A DNA stretch of 64,000 nt from Apostichopus japonicus (lineage: Eukaryota; Echinodermata; Holothuroidea; Aspidochirotida; Stichopodidae): contig NC_092569.1 of NCBI RefSeq assembly GCF_037975245.1, forward strand, positions 27,783,668 to 27,847,667, given 5' to 3'. Position 1 is the first letter of the stretch, and each line of letters begins with the position of its first letter. Positions 47,730-61,000 of this stretch are shown piece after piece. The notes beneath the pieces were generated by a model that was not told where the DNA came from, did no database searches, and worked only from the letters and a program-made list of their open reading frames with translations. Position numbers and translations under genes: made by a program.

Positions 47730-50700
47730 ATATTTAATTTCTTTACACAATGACCTAACCTGTAATAATCCAGATATAGACAAAATCATCACATTGGATT
47801 GTCATTAAAATGTTGATGAATTGGATCATGTCAAAAGTAAGATTTTCAATAAAAATTTAATATACGTTTTGTTGAAAATGTTTTTATTTATACCCTGTGT
47901 TTTTTTTTTTTTTTTTTTTTTTGCTTCTATAGATTTATCCGAATTTAAAGTAAAAAAAGACAAAAAAAACTAAAGACAAAACAATAAAACATGTATTAAG
48001 GTATTCCTAATCAACGTACCGTTGTAATGAAAATTGAAAAGCATAATTATTTAAAGGCAGGCAACCAGAATGAGCATCAGGTTATTTTTAAAGTGTTAGA
48101 AATGTTCTCTGCATCTGCACTAAGTTATTCGGCTAGTTATATGACCTTTATTTTTATATATTTATTAATGATAGGATAAAATAGAGGATTTGCCTTTTGC
48201 TTTTCTTCCAGAATATAGCTTATATTAAAAACTACAATGTAACAAACTGATTTAATGCGTGAGAACATTCAATTCTTCAGTGAAATTGATTTATTTGATG
48301 AGGCATTTAAGTATTTTGGAAAAATTCTTTGTGTGACTAGTTGTCTGGACTCAAAGACTAAAGAAACATCTTACTACGATTTTATTTTGAGTATTATTTT
48401 ATGAAAATAACTATTATTTTCCCTCAGACTTCACATCGGTCACAATTACAAAACTAATGATTATTTTACATTATTCGAATGACTCGAAGAGGTAATTCAG
48501 ATATTACCAAAATGGCAATTTATAAGATCTTATGAAACTACTTATACGTATAAGTAACGTCTATGGCATTGGAAAGCGACTTTCAATCTTTTAAATCTTC
48601 TAGTTTATACAATTCAAAGATCATGTTCGTAAAACAACAGTATTATTTTTAAACAGTTAAACAAGTCTCACACATTCGACAAACAATACTTTATAGGTGT
48701 TTCATTCTAACTCACGAGAATTAAAACAGAAATTTCAAAAAGTGCAATGTTCATGAAAGTGAGTTAAACATAAATTTATTTTGTTGTTTCTTGCATTAAT
48801 TACTTGATAGTAATATGAGCATATTTTGGGATGTGCACATTTTTTGTACTTTTTATTTTTAGGTAACGATATATCAAAATATCTCAACTAACTCCATTCA
48901 CTACTAAAATCTCATTTTCTTTCTTTCAAGTTTCCCCTTATCTTGGTATCGTAATAGGACATTAAGTCTGAGTATAGAGGAGTTACCTCTGGTCAAATGA
49001 TACTACTTCTCGTTTTGACATTTTCATTGAGGAAATAACTGTGATCTCTACTTATGAAATCAATCTTATTGAACTGTCACTTAGAAAGGCATGCGATAGG
49101 AGACGTTCTTTACAACTTTATCATTTAAAATAAAATAAATGAAAATGTCTTACATTTCCTCCGCTCTTATATCCATGATCTATAAAAATTGCGGTGAAAA
49201 CAATTGTTGTTATCAAGTTAACTAAGCCGAGTATCGTTATTATAATTACTAGTTAGCTTTTAATTTAAATTAATGTTATTCAACCTTGTTTCCTTGAAAA
49301 TGTACATGTCCAAATTAGTGATCTTTATGTTTACGTTTTTTTCAAAATGCATTTCAAAATATCTTAATGCCTTGTTGCAGACTGTTTTAAAACATTGCTA
49401 CATAGATAACGATATATTTTAAAGTGATATCGATGAGCATGTGAAGGGAGTAAACATTTAGGTGTTCCCTGAGAATATTTAAAGCTGCAAATTTCGCATT
49501 TGGATGATAGTTTACAGAAATATTATCAAGTTTAAAACTGAGCATTGTTTCAAATTTGATGAAATTGAATCGGACCTACCACCCTTTGAAGTATATATCT
49601 TATTAAAAGGATATACCTTATCATTATAGTTTTGTTTACAGTAGTTACCCAACTGTTGACTATTTGTATTTGAAGTAAATTTAAGCATCTTTGTGATTGG
49701 ATTATGACATAGAAATATTTTGTTGTTAGAGTAGTCAACGCAGATGTTGCTTTGATGGATTCATAATGATAACTTCGACGAATACAAGCACTAACGAGCC
49801 TGCTTGGAAATCATATCAAAATAACAGAGCTGACAAAGGAAGTTGCCTTTAAACAGATGGGAATCAAGTTATTCGTTGTATTATTAACAAAAAACATTAG
49901 AAACACATAACCATACAAAAAGTAGCGACTATAGCTCTGTATCGATAGGGAATCCCATGTCTGGATATTTAACAAGAAGATACATTTTCACTTATGAATC
50001 TAGAAATAACTGGATTTTATAGTTTAGCTTTTAGTTATCGCTGAAATGATTGAATTTCAAAGTGTTAGTTACTGTACTTGTAGACAAAATTATGGAACAT
50101 GAATTTATAAACTTGATTAATCTACTTGTTAATTAAGTTCAATAATTGATGAAATGAAGGAGTTTTGTAACGTGTTGATATGTACCTCAGAGGGGTGGGC
50201 TTGGCTATTAGAGGGTAACCTTGTGCACTGATGTGCTGTAAAGGATATGTGGAGAGCGATATACTCATAGTTTGAAAAGAGATTACTTTTTCCTGGCCAT
50301 ATCACGCAACTTGATTGACTTTAGTTGGTGTGTAACAAAATTCGTTTAAGATGTACATATGAATGAGCTTTTCTTCTTAGTATTTTACATGTGAGCAAAT
50401 ATGAGAGAATACTTTATTTAGGCATAGAAAAACCAATTGATCTAATTTAGTTTTTTTTTCCAGTATGTGTGGTTCAATTAAAGACGTTTTGTTATATGTC
50501 AAAACACTGTTGTTCTTTCGCAAGGTTAACAATTCTAAGTATTTTAAATTGAAGGCCTTTCTTACTGAAATTCATCAGGTATTTTTATCGATGTTTTCCT
50601 GTTTATTTGAAGAAGTTCTTACTTCAGTTAGTCACATCATTTAATATTAACAGAGTTAGCTCAGCAACACAACTTATGTTATTTTCGAAACAGTCAGTAG

Positions 50701-50748
50701 ATATTCAGTGGTAAAATATTAAAAATATTAAATAATAGAAAGACTTAC
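47730..50748. other. Intronic/intergenic, no gene recognised
   Basis: Very AT-rich sequence without supported exons. By the model above it belongs to intron 1 of the truncated FReD gene. Confidence 0.5.
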
Positions 50749-50814
50749 CCTTTCTGTTCCAAACGAGTTGCAAATCGTCAAAACAGTCAAACAAACTTTG
50801 AAAAGCTTCTCCAT

Positions 50815-51591
50815 GATTTCGGGTTTGTATAGATGACACCCGAAAGCATATTCGATGAAGTGCAAGATGGCAAATAGCACAGAGTGTCTCTTTAGGGGTG
50901 ATCAACTCCTTACTGAAATGACCTTAGTAGTGGTATGGATGTCCATTAATGCCATCATTTTATTTGAAATATGGTGTGGATTATAGGTACAGCTCATACG
51001 AGGAAATGATGTACATTGGCCTCTGTGTTAATTAGAGTGGTCATGCGCAATCTAATTTAATATTATTTGTAGCTATTTGCATCTTAAACTTTCATTCAAT
51101 ATAAAGTACAGTAAGCTTCATTTGAATAATGTTGAATTGTCCTTGTTCCCATCAGTGAAGCATAAAACCTATTGTATACTCATGGACTATCGTGTCTCTA
51201 GTTCCAAGGACATCAATGATATTGCAATTCAATACCTGTCAATGTATTTGGTTTTTAAAACGAGTATCAATTACGATGCTACGTTTTAATTTTATTGCGT
51301 TCAGTGTGGTTAATGATCAATGGTTTTGTAACTGTGGGTAGTTGTGACGTCAATTCTACCAAACCGATGAAAAGAGTAGGAATGCTGATTTACTTGTGCT
51401 GGTTAAGCTGCTATTATCCATATTTTTAAGAACCCTTTATGAGTTATTTTTTAGTTCAGTTACTACGCTTTCGGTTGGGAGGCAAAATTAAAGAAGTATC
51501 GAAGGACAGGAAGTGATACTACTAATCAGCAATATACAACATGCATACCAGCATACAACATCCATACATGCACAGCATTATATAACATGCA

Positions 51592-51639
<48 letters not shown>

Positions 51640-53480
51640 CATGCATAAGCTAGTATAGTGCATCTTATATACCGTGAAATGTACTGTATGATATATTCTA
51701 CACTATCAATATGTATGTACAAATATCTAATTGACACAGTTTGGAAGATTCGAAGTTTAGAAGCGGTTTGCTATATGAACAATACTTCCTTGTTTTATGA
51801 TGCCTACGTTACACCCTGTTTGCGGAATCGAGTACCCTCAAATCTGATTGAATAAACATGTCTGCTATTTTGCTGAGCTTTGACTGAATTTTATTATCTG
51901 TAACAATTACATCCATACTGACTTGTAAATAATAATATAAATAATATTCATTTATATAAGATATTGAATCTAAGGAGCTTGTTTTGACAATAAAAAAAGT
52001 ACGTTGATATCAGATTAAAAACCTCTCTTTAAATTAAAATATTATTTTAATTTGTGGCAAGAAAGGCTCAAGGGGCTTTAAAACAAGTCAAGAATGTAGA
52101 AGAGAGACGAGTGGCTATGAGAAAGGTAGACGTGAGACTTAATTAGTTCCCACGGCAGCAAACCAAACGTTAAAGTTTTTAAAAAACAAACATTCTAGAT
52201 CAGCTGAATTCTTTCAGATGAGCTATAGCGATCGCCCATGCTGCCGAAATTCTGTCACTTTTTTCCACCTTTTTGAATGACTGCCATCTCGTCATTTTTC
52301 TTTGGATTTGACTGACAGTTTGCCAGAGGTTTGTGCAACTTCAGCTTCTTTATATGCAATCATATTTGTTAGGTCATTTGAGTTCACAAGAGATCCTTTT
52401 CCGAAAACGTGAAAAAATACTCCTCCTCCTCCTAAAAAATGTCGTCCAAATCTGCTGAAATGCTGGGGAAATAATGTTTGAATAATGGTGAACCAAAGTT
52501 GTTCGGAAGAAATGTTTGTGTCGTCATCTGTGGACCCAAAACCGGGCCTTCTGTATGTAATGTTGGCCACAGATCATATTCAGTGATCAGGAATTTGTTT
52601 TACAACTATTCATGAGCAGCATGCGTTTCATGTGAGTAGCAAAATGTCTTCCGACTTAATTTTACCGTAATTTTGGGAAATAATTCCACCCGTGTGAGAC
52701 TAGATCATTTCAAATATCTTAGTTTATATGCAGGTTTCCTATCTAGTTTAATGGCATACTCTGTACATGGACTACTTGGCAGATTTGCAATTTGAACTTT
52801 TCACGGTTGTGTGTGGAATATGTGAGAATGACCTAAATTGTTGGAGCCGATTCCTTTTCTCTGCGGTACGTCGATTGTAAACAAGTTGAAGGTCGTTCTA
52901 TGATTGTATAGGCGCAATTTTGGGACAGCGCAATTTAAACGTGATATCCACAACATTTTAGCAGACTTAGCAGGAGGAATACTTTTGTTTACGTTTGCGT
53001 TCTAATATTGCATGAATGGAAACTACGAAGTGCTATACTGTTGGTTTTTGCAATGAGGCAAAGTTGATCCCTAGTAATTAGTACAACGACATATTGCATA
53101 CAATATGTTCGTGACAGTGTTTCCAAGCAAAACAGGAGATGGGAGGAAGGAAATGAAACCCGATGTGTCTGCTTTGTCTTAATTTTTTGCACAAACAAAT
53201 GGATAAACCGCTCAAAAATATTGTCATTCAAAACAAATTTCTCAGCGTTGCTGCTCTGGTTGATTACTTGCTGGTAGCAAAGGATACTCAGCCATGTTTT
53301 TGCGGGTGTGCTGGTGTGTGCGCGCGCGTCTGTGACACTTGCGTGGGTCCGCGATATCTCCAAACGGAGTCATGGATATTTGTCATACTTTCTATGTAGA
53401 TGTATTATAGTAAGAAGTTGTCCTCCATCTTTCTTGGCACTGACCTTATGAATATTAATGAGGTAATTGGATCAAACGTA
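50815..53480. other. No gene recognised; includes (TA)n at 51596-51639
   Basis: AT-rich spacer. A 92-codon minus-strand frame at 52292-52570 has no ATG, a stop just before it and no known motif. A mixed GT/GC repeat lies at about 53307-53335. Confidence 0.5.
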
Positions 53481-53487
53481 AAAATCT

Positions 53488-54100
53488 TTACATTACTATA
53501 ACTCCGAAACCGTGATTCTGACTTTAGATAAACTTTGGATATTGTTGTTGGTTAATAACTAGCCCATGTAGGCCCAGATTTACATTTCCACATAAAATGC
53601 ATTTTGGGACACATTCTTTTGGCCCTAGTTTGTGGGCCCCAATATTTTTGGGACCATTTAGGCCCACCTTTTCTTTACATTGCAATAACTCCGCAACAGT
53701 AAGTCGAATTGTAGCCAAACCTAGAATACAGTTGTTGGTTAATAGCTCGTACATTAAGGCCACCTTGGCCCAACAAAATCCGGGCCCGTTTTTGGGCCGG
53801 GTGGCCCAAATTTTATTTCCACATCAAAAGCATGTTGAGGCACATTGTTTGGGCCCAAATACTTGTAGGACCACTTGGGCCCACATTTTGGAGGGTCCAA
53901 TTTTTTTGGGAAACTATATTTTGAGCTACTTTGAGTCAAATATTTTGCAACCTTTTAGGCTCAAAATATAATCGCGACCCAATTTTTTGGGAGGTGCCAA
54001 ATTTTTAATTTGCAATAACTCAACAACCTTAAATAAGACTGTAACCAAACTTAGAATGCAGTTGTTAGTTGATAGCTGTTATCAGTGGGCATAAATATTT
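53488..54100 (+). repeat. Degenerate repeat with GGCCCA/TTTGGG motifs
   Basis: Three blocks share 'ataactccg.aac', 'aaact.agaat.cagttgttggttaatagct' (about 53500, 53685, 54012), separated by clusters of gggccc, tttgggcc and ggcccac. The first two also share 'atttccacat.aaa.gcatttt'. The rest is G/C-clustered against an AT-rich background. Open frames through it are artefacts. Confidence 0.65.
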
Positions 54101-54217
54101 TGCTATTGATTGATGACATAAAACACTTTAAGAATCCACTTAGCAAGCTACAGTAGCGCCTATTGATTTCTTCTTTATCAATCGTTCCATATCGTTTGGA
54201 GTGTAATTATACCACTT

Positions 54218-54468
54218 GGAGTGTTAGCTCAGTGGTTAACGCCGGTGCCTTTCAATCATAGGGTCCCCGGTTCGAGTCACTCCCAGATTAATGTATGTCG
54301 TCCAGTTACAGAGTTGTTGACAATTAACAATTCATAATTATGGACGTTAAATATGAGAGACTGACTTCGGTCAGCTTGCGGCTTTGATAAGCCTATGAGG
54401 CTTCTTCGCGAGTTCCTGCTTACAGGAGGATCTAATATACATACATACACACATACATACATACATAT
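54218..54468 (+). mobile_element. tRNA-derived SINE with CATA-rich tail
   Basis: The head (54218-54284) has an A-box TTAGCTCAGTGG, a B-box GGTTCGAGTC and paired ends ggagtg / cactcc, but the anticodon stem does not form, so it is not a functional tRNA. The body (54285-54435) contains 'gactgacttcggtcagcttg' and 'gaggcttcttcgcgagttcc' hairpins. The tail is (catacata)n. This is the usual layout of a SINE transcribed by RNA polymerase III. Confidence 0.72.
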
Positions 54469-54479
54469 GGTGTGTATCG

Positions 54480-55500
54480 TAATAGTCCACGCAAAAAGAA
54501 GAATTTGAGTGATATTAATATTTCAATAGCTGTTCCGGCTTTCAGGATATTCAATGTTAATGTGTACTATATCTCCGGATGCTTCTTACTTAAGTGTTAA
54601 ATTGATGATGGCGAGTCCCGCGTATTACGGGACTGAATGTTCGGAACCAAATAATTTTCCTTTAACTTTATGTAAACGAGGGAGAATTCTTGGAAAACTT
54701 TCAATACCACTTTTGCTGGAAAACAAAATGAAATGAAGTATCATGGTTGCCTTTGTACTGTTTGATCTGATGACATCACAAATATATATTGACGTATCGA
54801 CAAAGTGTCATCAGATTCTTTAATACAATGAAACTGAGGCGTCTTGTAATTGACCTTAGTGATTATCTGTGTTATTGCATGCTAAAGGAGCTATATGGCA
54901 CAAGGCTGTTTTATAAAAATCCGATTTAAACCCACCCCCCCCCCAATACACCGTTACACTTAATTATGGAAGAAATTAACCCCTTAAACAGAATATAAGA
55001 TTTAAAAGGAACGTATTTGATATTGACTAAAACTTCAATTCAACAATTATACTTACAAAACGAAAGAAAAACATGAGATGAAATTAAAAGAGAAGTGTGT
55101 GTACACAATCCATGTAACATTTTGGCTACACGAGTACGTTCCGTGTTTAACTTGAAGAGCCCCCTCTATTTGCTTCCGGACGGTACACATGTCATAGCCA
55201 TCACTCCGTGCTTATAATTGATAATAGTTTATTCAACGTATTTCTATAAATATTTAAACAACATTCAAAAAAATATTAACGTAATCACTTATTCAACCTT
55301 TTAAATTTGTCGGCATGTTATAAACGTTCTCGCGGTCTTCCAGAAATTCCCCCTTTTGGTCATGTTATTTTTTTCATTTTACAGAGTAGCCTATGAAGTA
55401 ATTATTTTTGGCGAAAACTCCTTAGGTCAATATATATATACAAATACTATTCAAAATACCTTAACAACTTCAAACACCTAAATGTGCATTACAAAGTTGA
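54480..55500. other. No gene recognised
   Basis: AT-rich; a C-run at about 54931-54942. No supported exon. Confidence 0.5.
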
Positions 55501-55529
55501 AGTTAGCATTTACGCTTGATATTTTTGTA

Positions 55530-55930
55530 ATAGTTTTTCGACACTCTTATTATTTTGGACATTCTCGTATAATTTTTCGACACTCTTATATTATTTTGGC
55601 ATGCTTAAATTATTTATGGACATATTTATATTAGTTTTGACATGTTGATATAAATTTGGACATACTCCTTTTATTTGTGACATGCTTATATTATGTTTGG
55701 GACATTTTGCACCAAATGGCGTGAATTCAAACGTCAACATGTTCTCTACAAATATGATATTAGCAGTTACATTCGACATGTTCATCTAATTTTTCGACAC
55801 TCTAATATTATTTTGGACATGCTCATTTTATTTTTGGACATACTTATATTAGTTTCGACATACCTATATAAACTTGGACATACTCCTATTTGGAGATGCT
55901 TATATTGTTTTGGACATTTACACGTATGGC
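55530..55930 (+). repeat. Degenerate GACATGCTTATATTATTTTTGG repeat
   Basis: At least twelve spaced copies of a ~25-33 bp unit with variants ttttcgacactcttatatta, tttggacatgctcat, gacatacctatata and ggacatactcctat. Copies are diverged but alternate cgacact and ggacatgc forms in a regular order. Confidence 0.75.
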
Positions 55931-55959
55931 GTTCCGTACTACGACCAGTGTAAAAGTAA

Positions 55960-58020
55960 ATTTGTCGGAACATTCTCCGACTTTTTGAAGTACGATTACT
56001 ATATGGTTACAAATTGAGTGGCTGTCGTCATAATTGGAAGAGCCCCCTCAATTCGATTTGAAGACTACACGCATCACGCGAGAATCTTTACATAGTTTTC
56101 TGAAATATTTATTGATAGAATTGATAAGCGAATATTGAAAGAAATATTTTTCCAGCAATTTTTAGCAATATCCGTCAATATAAATTTCACAATTTATTCA
56201 ATAAGAATACTTTGTCGGAACATTTTTAGGTTGTTATCAATTTGCTCTCGTAGGCTGATACGTGAAGGTTAAGGATTATGGAAACTGGTCCGGTAAAGTG
56301 CCCAAAAGTATACTCATAAGTCTACTTAAATGGTAACATATAACATCTTGTTGTTTGAGGGTGAAGATACGACCCGCCTAAATGTGAATCTTTCAGAAAT
56401 TTCTCTGCCGTTTTAAGTAGAAATACTACAATAAAAAACATTAAGCATGTTTATGGGTCATCTCAAACCAATGTTATTGTTAACAGTCTTGTTGGCATTG
56501 ACAGGATAATACGTCGAGTCCGTTTATCTTGCTCTTAATTGTTAACATTTGTTCAGCGTGAATTAATGTTGGTTCCATATATTAAGGGATAAACCACAGT
56601 CGGTTTTTCATATTGTATTATCTTTTCGTTGTAGTATTTGGAATCCTTAAGTTAACACAAAGTTATGATATATTAGAAAATATTCTAGTCACATTTTAGA
56701 TGCTCTGATTGTAGGAAAGAGCGGATGGGATGCTGTCAATGAAATATGCGGGTATTAGAGACTTTGCTATAATTTTTCCACTCTTTTAGCCTTTCTTTAG
56801 TTGATGTTTTCTAAAAAATATCTTTTCTCTATTAACTAAGACTCAAGGTTTACTCCTATACTTCCTACTTAGAAATTGCTTGAATTTATACATGAATCGA
56901 AACATGGAGTTCAGAGAAATTACAATGTTTCAAACGATACCAGAAATTCGGTGACGAAAATGTGTTTTATATATAAACGCCAGTTCTTTGAGTAATTTAA
57001 AGACTCCACTGTATGTTGTTTAATATAAGGTAGTGGAGTTGGAATACAAAGGCCACTGTCATACCGTGTCCCCCACCTCCGCCCTCCCATTTCTGTGAAA
57101 TTCTTGAAAACGGCACTCTCCTTTAAATTTGTAAGTCTCAATGGGTTTTATTGCGGAATATCTCTCATATTGGTTATATTTTTAACACAGTAGTTAAGTT
57201 TTAAATATATGCTGAACTGGAAGGTGATTGGTGGGGATGATCAGGTGTTTATCGCACTTAACTAGTAATTCGGAGAAGGAAGGATTCTACATTTGGGACA
57301 ATCAAGCAGATGACAAAATGAGTAAAAGCTACATCATATTCTTACATAAAGATGAGTGAGGGAACAAGAAGGTTAAGTAGACTAATGACAAAGTTAGTGA
57401 GACTGGTTGAGTTTAAACCTTAAAAAATAACTCATTAAAGGAGTCGCCAGGAACCATGCTTATATGATCAACTTCGTGTGAATGTAAACGCTGATTTAGT
57501 TATCGAACGCTGATAAATGACCTAATGGAGCCAGTGTAAGGAAGGTGATTCGAGAATAAGGAGGGAACTGTAAGGATGGTTTCGGTTGGTTGTGTTTTTC
57601 TGAATACAACAGTGGGTTTTACTCAGGAGTCCACTGGCATAACTGAATATAAGACATACTAACTCAGTAGCTCAGAAAGCATATCGAAACGTATATGATG
57701 TTGTGCCTATGTTGCCATTTGCTTCTATACAACATAATGGCAACTTTGAAGAAAACAAATTACTAACCAGCATACTGGTGCTATGTTTTCATATACTTTC
57801 ATCGTATTTTATTTGATATCATTTTCGGTGCCATTATTAAAGATGGCATTTTAACAAATACATTCCAAGTTTACTGCAATTATCATAAGTATAGTTCACC
57901 ATCATTTGGTATTGTCCCTTAAAACATATTCATGTCTTGGAAGTACACAGACTTTGTCAAACTTTGATATGTACTTTCATAGTTAACATATGTTAGTATA
58001 TCGACAAAAGTTTCCTATCC
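55960..58020. other. No gene recognised
   Basis: 3' flank of the FReD gene. No supported exon or element. Confidence 0.5.
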
Positions 58021-58021
58021 T

Positions 58022-58027
58022 TTTATT
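58022..58027 (-). terminator. AATAAA poly(A) signal of the FReD gene
   Basis: On the minus strand AATAAA lies 27 nt after the stop codon (58054). Another is at 57808-57813. The close spacing suits a very short 3' UTR. Confidence 0.55.
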
Positions 58028-58053
58028 CTGAAGACCCTGACTAACTATTTTGA

Positions 58054-61000
58054 TCATTGAACAGAACGAATTTTCATTGTTGTTGTCGTTATTCCGCAAT
58101 CAGAGCCGTGAAGATTCTTCCAGAAGATACCGCGGTAATCGTTGTGCGAGTAGTCACCGTTGAAATTGGAATAGCCACATGAATAGAAAGTTGTCTCATA
58201 TGCCGGGTTTTTGTTTTTGCAGCATCTATAATTGTCACTACCGCTACAGCCATAGCAATCTGTGCATTTATGTATACGACGATCATCATAACAATAATAG
58301 TAATAGTAATAACAATAATAAGTACAGTATTCGTAGCAGCCACAGTCAGAGTACTCGTATCCACCTGTAGCTATGCGGTTACTGAATGAGTAGCAGTTGC
58401 TGGTAGAGCCCGTATTACTATCATCTGGATACCACCAGCCACCTCGATGTTTTTCTGCGCAGTCGAAGGTACTCGATCCATCATTGTCTTGATCGTGCGT
58501 ACTAAATCGATGCCCTGAATTTGCTCCCATTGCGTTATTACCTGGATAGAAATAAGCAAATACTTAATGAAGTTAAATTTTGTCAAGTCTTCTTATTTGC
58601 ATACTGGACGTTATTAAACTACCATGGGTTAGTTTTCTGTAATTTTCGGTTGTTAGTGCGTTTGTTGTTGTGTTAGTTCATGTTTGGGCTTGACTATTAT
58701 TTTAGGTTCATATAGAAGCTCTTGAGCTTTCTTTTCGCAGTTTACTAATTGAAGATAGGTGTCAATTTTTCCAGTTTTTCTGGAGAGGTTCCAATGTTGA
58801 CAATTTGTCTGGGAACCTTAGTTCATACATCGTTCATTATTAACTAATACATATTTGGGATAAATAGTTAACTTTATGATACTCTTTCACTTTTGCGACG
58901 AATATTATATAATAAAGCGTTTTAAAGGGACATGTGAGATGAGTAGAAATGTTAACAGCTAATAACTCAAGTTCTGCTAAATAAAAAGCATAGTTTTGAT
59001 TGTTCAATTACTAGATTTCCAAATAAGAGGGAAAATATGTAAAGTGTTGGATCTTCTCATCTTTGTCACTACCATCTTTTGTGAAACGTTCTTATCTTTC
59101 ATCTGACGTGTTAACATCCATTTGATAATGACAAAAAATTATTTAACTATATTCTGATTATACATTCATACATATAAGAAATAAGGCGGGTAATGCTATT
59201 TGGAAATGTAACACGTACGATTTTCTCAACTGATCTCTTACAAAAACTTCCGAATTATTTGATATGTTCTATTATAATTTTAATATGATAGGCCTCTTAA
59301 TAATTCCATAAACGAATATTCAATGGTCTAATGAAAGTTAATTTGTTTCTCTTTTGAAAACGGTTAAGTCATATTTAATGAAATTTCTAAGGTTTCCAGA
59401 TTAGTTATTAAGCCTTTTCTTTTCTAAGATTGAAAAAGTCTGAATGCTGAAGCGAGAAATTAGACGCAAAACTATATAGGAATTTAGTTGATAAGATATA
59501 TTATGATGTTACGATATATAATTATACGAACACGTGCTAAAATGTTAAGCAAGTGTACAATAAACAATGAGTATGAGACTGTAAGCACGAGGTCTACATT
59601 AGTACCTACACTATCTATATAACATGACCTGAGTATATGTACGAGTACAAACCATGTAATGTGATTAAGACTACACGCAGTTATGCTAGAGTGAGATTAC
59701 GCAATACCTACAAGTCTGCGTATTATTGACAGTTAGCACAATACATACCAGCATTTCCATTGTAATCACTCAATGACAGTCGGTATTTGTCTCCCTCGTT
59801 ACTGATTCTGAAAGACGAATAACGGCTGTGGTATGTTGATCCTTCCGTGTTTGTCTTTTCTACTATAAGTTGGTAGTTTATGTTTGGTTGCTTTGTCAAA
59901 CTGTATATTTTGTCGTTGCCAATCCAGTGGTCTCCTGTGGGAATTCCAAAACCGTTTTTGTACTCATTCCAGTTTCGATAAAAGTTGACGGAGCTACCTG
60001 TACGTCGTTGTAAAATCTAGAATGAGAATCAAAGAGTTTATCGATTGGATGTGAGTAATATATGAAATATTTCATTTGTACTACAATAATTTAGATAAAT
60101 TGATTGGTGAAGGTCAATATCCGATTGGATTAAAGTGATAGGAAAATGGATCAATTTAATGAAATAATTTAAATGTTAGTCTAAGAAGTCCTGTTATATG
60201 AGAAAATACACATTTAACATGGTAAAGTTCTGTTTTTTTAATAGTTAAAACTTACTGTCCAACCACCACTAGACATTTCACAATAAACTTCAAAACCAGA
60301 GCTTTCAGCGGGATAAATAGTATATTTCCCGTTATTTCTTCTGTTTGCTGCGTAAAGATCAGAACAGTCTATCGGTCCACTGCGGGTACATGTAAGACCA
60401 TCGCCTTCGAACCATTCGTTACAGTAACATCTACGGACATCATTCCGCTCCTCGCAGGTTGCGTCTGCGCTACAACTGTAACTCTCACTTGTAAGTACGT
60501 TACTGTTGCAAGTTATCCGTAAGGAACAATCAGAATTAATGTATGATTCACCTTCCTGGAAAAGATAAATGTTAAACGACATTTTCTAGTGAAAGTAAAA
60601 TCAATGTTCATTCGGTTCAACGCTTGGTATTGCTCTCTGAGTACAACTGAATTTCTACTATTAAATGGTCGTGTGCGTTTTAACTATGTTAGGTAAAGTT
60701 CATCATTCTGGATGTAATTGCTTTGGATGCCTTGTATTTTGCTAGGTCTCAATTAGAAGACTTTTGCAAGAACATGTAAAACCGAAATGGAAGTGAAAAT
60801 CAATATCATCAATAATCATGATAATTAATATCAGATAAAATAAAAAGTAAGGTCAATCAATTCAAATCCAAGATTTTATGTTGTAGTGTACTTTTCATGT
60901 AAAATTGTAGACTTGTGAACGGCATCAAATAAACTTACTGCTAATACGAGGCCTTCCCCCTTGAACGTAACAGCCACATTGTTCTTGAGGTATGCAGCTA

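Larger units (their letters stand above)
42736..50814 (-). pseudogene. Second fibrinogen-related gene, 3'-truncated
   Basis: Exon 1 (50814-50749, 66 nt) encodes a signal peptide MEKLFKVCLTVLTICNSFG and ends at a GTAAGT donor. Exon 2 (44109-44079) is 31 nt. Exon 3 starts at 42944 after CATCCAG. Phases (0, 1, 1) and the first two exon lengths are identical to the intact paralogue at 63924-58054. Exon 3 encodes VFQQPEYPRDCREV, a SSTHNTSGV segment and LIKPDGYPEPFEAYC, the start of a fibrinogen C-terminal domain. After YCYND it diverges at a short palindrome, loses the GGWT end and donor, and stops at 42736, giving at most 101 aa. No middle or C-terminal FReD exon follows before the SDR gene. It could make a short secreted peptide, but a truncated pseudogene is more likely. 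Confidence 0.72.

Noticed and set aside
47593-47808. Tyr-Ile repeat frame
   Set aside because: Pure (TA)n microsatellite.
52292-52570. 92-codon minus-strand frame as a gene
   Set aside because: No ATG, an in-frame stop immediately upstream, no motif, and a Gly run; too weak.
53163-53971. Overlapping frames on both strands (124, 78 and 79 codons)
   Set aside because: Low-complexity GGCCC repeat and GT/GC tract; no splice logic or motifs.
54218-54284. Functional tRNA-Glu (TTC) gene
   Set aside because: Anticodon stem cannot form, and a SINE body plus CATA tail follow directly.
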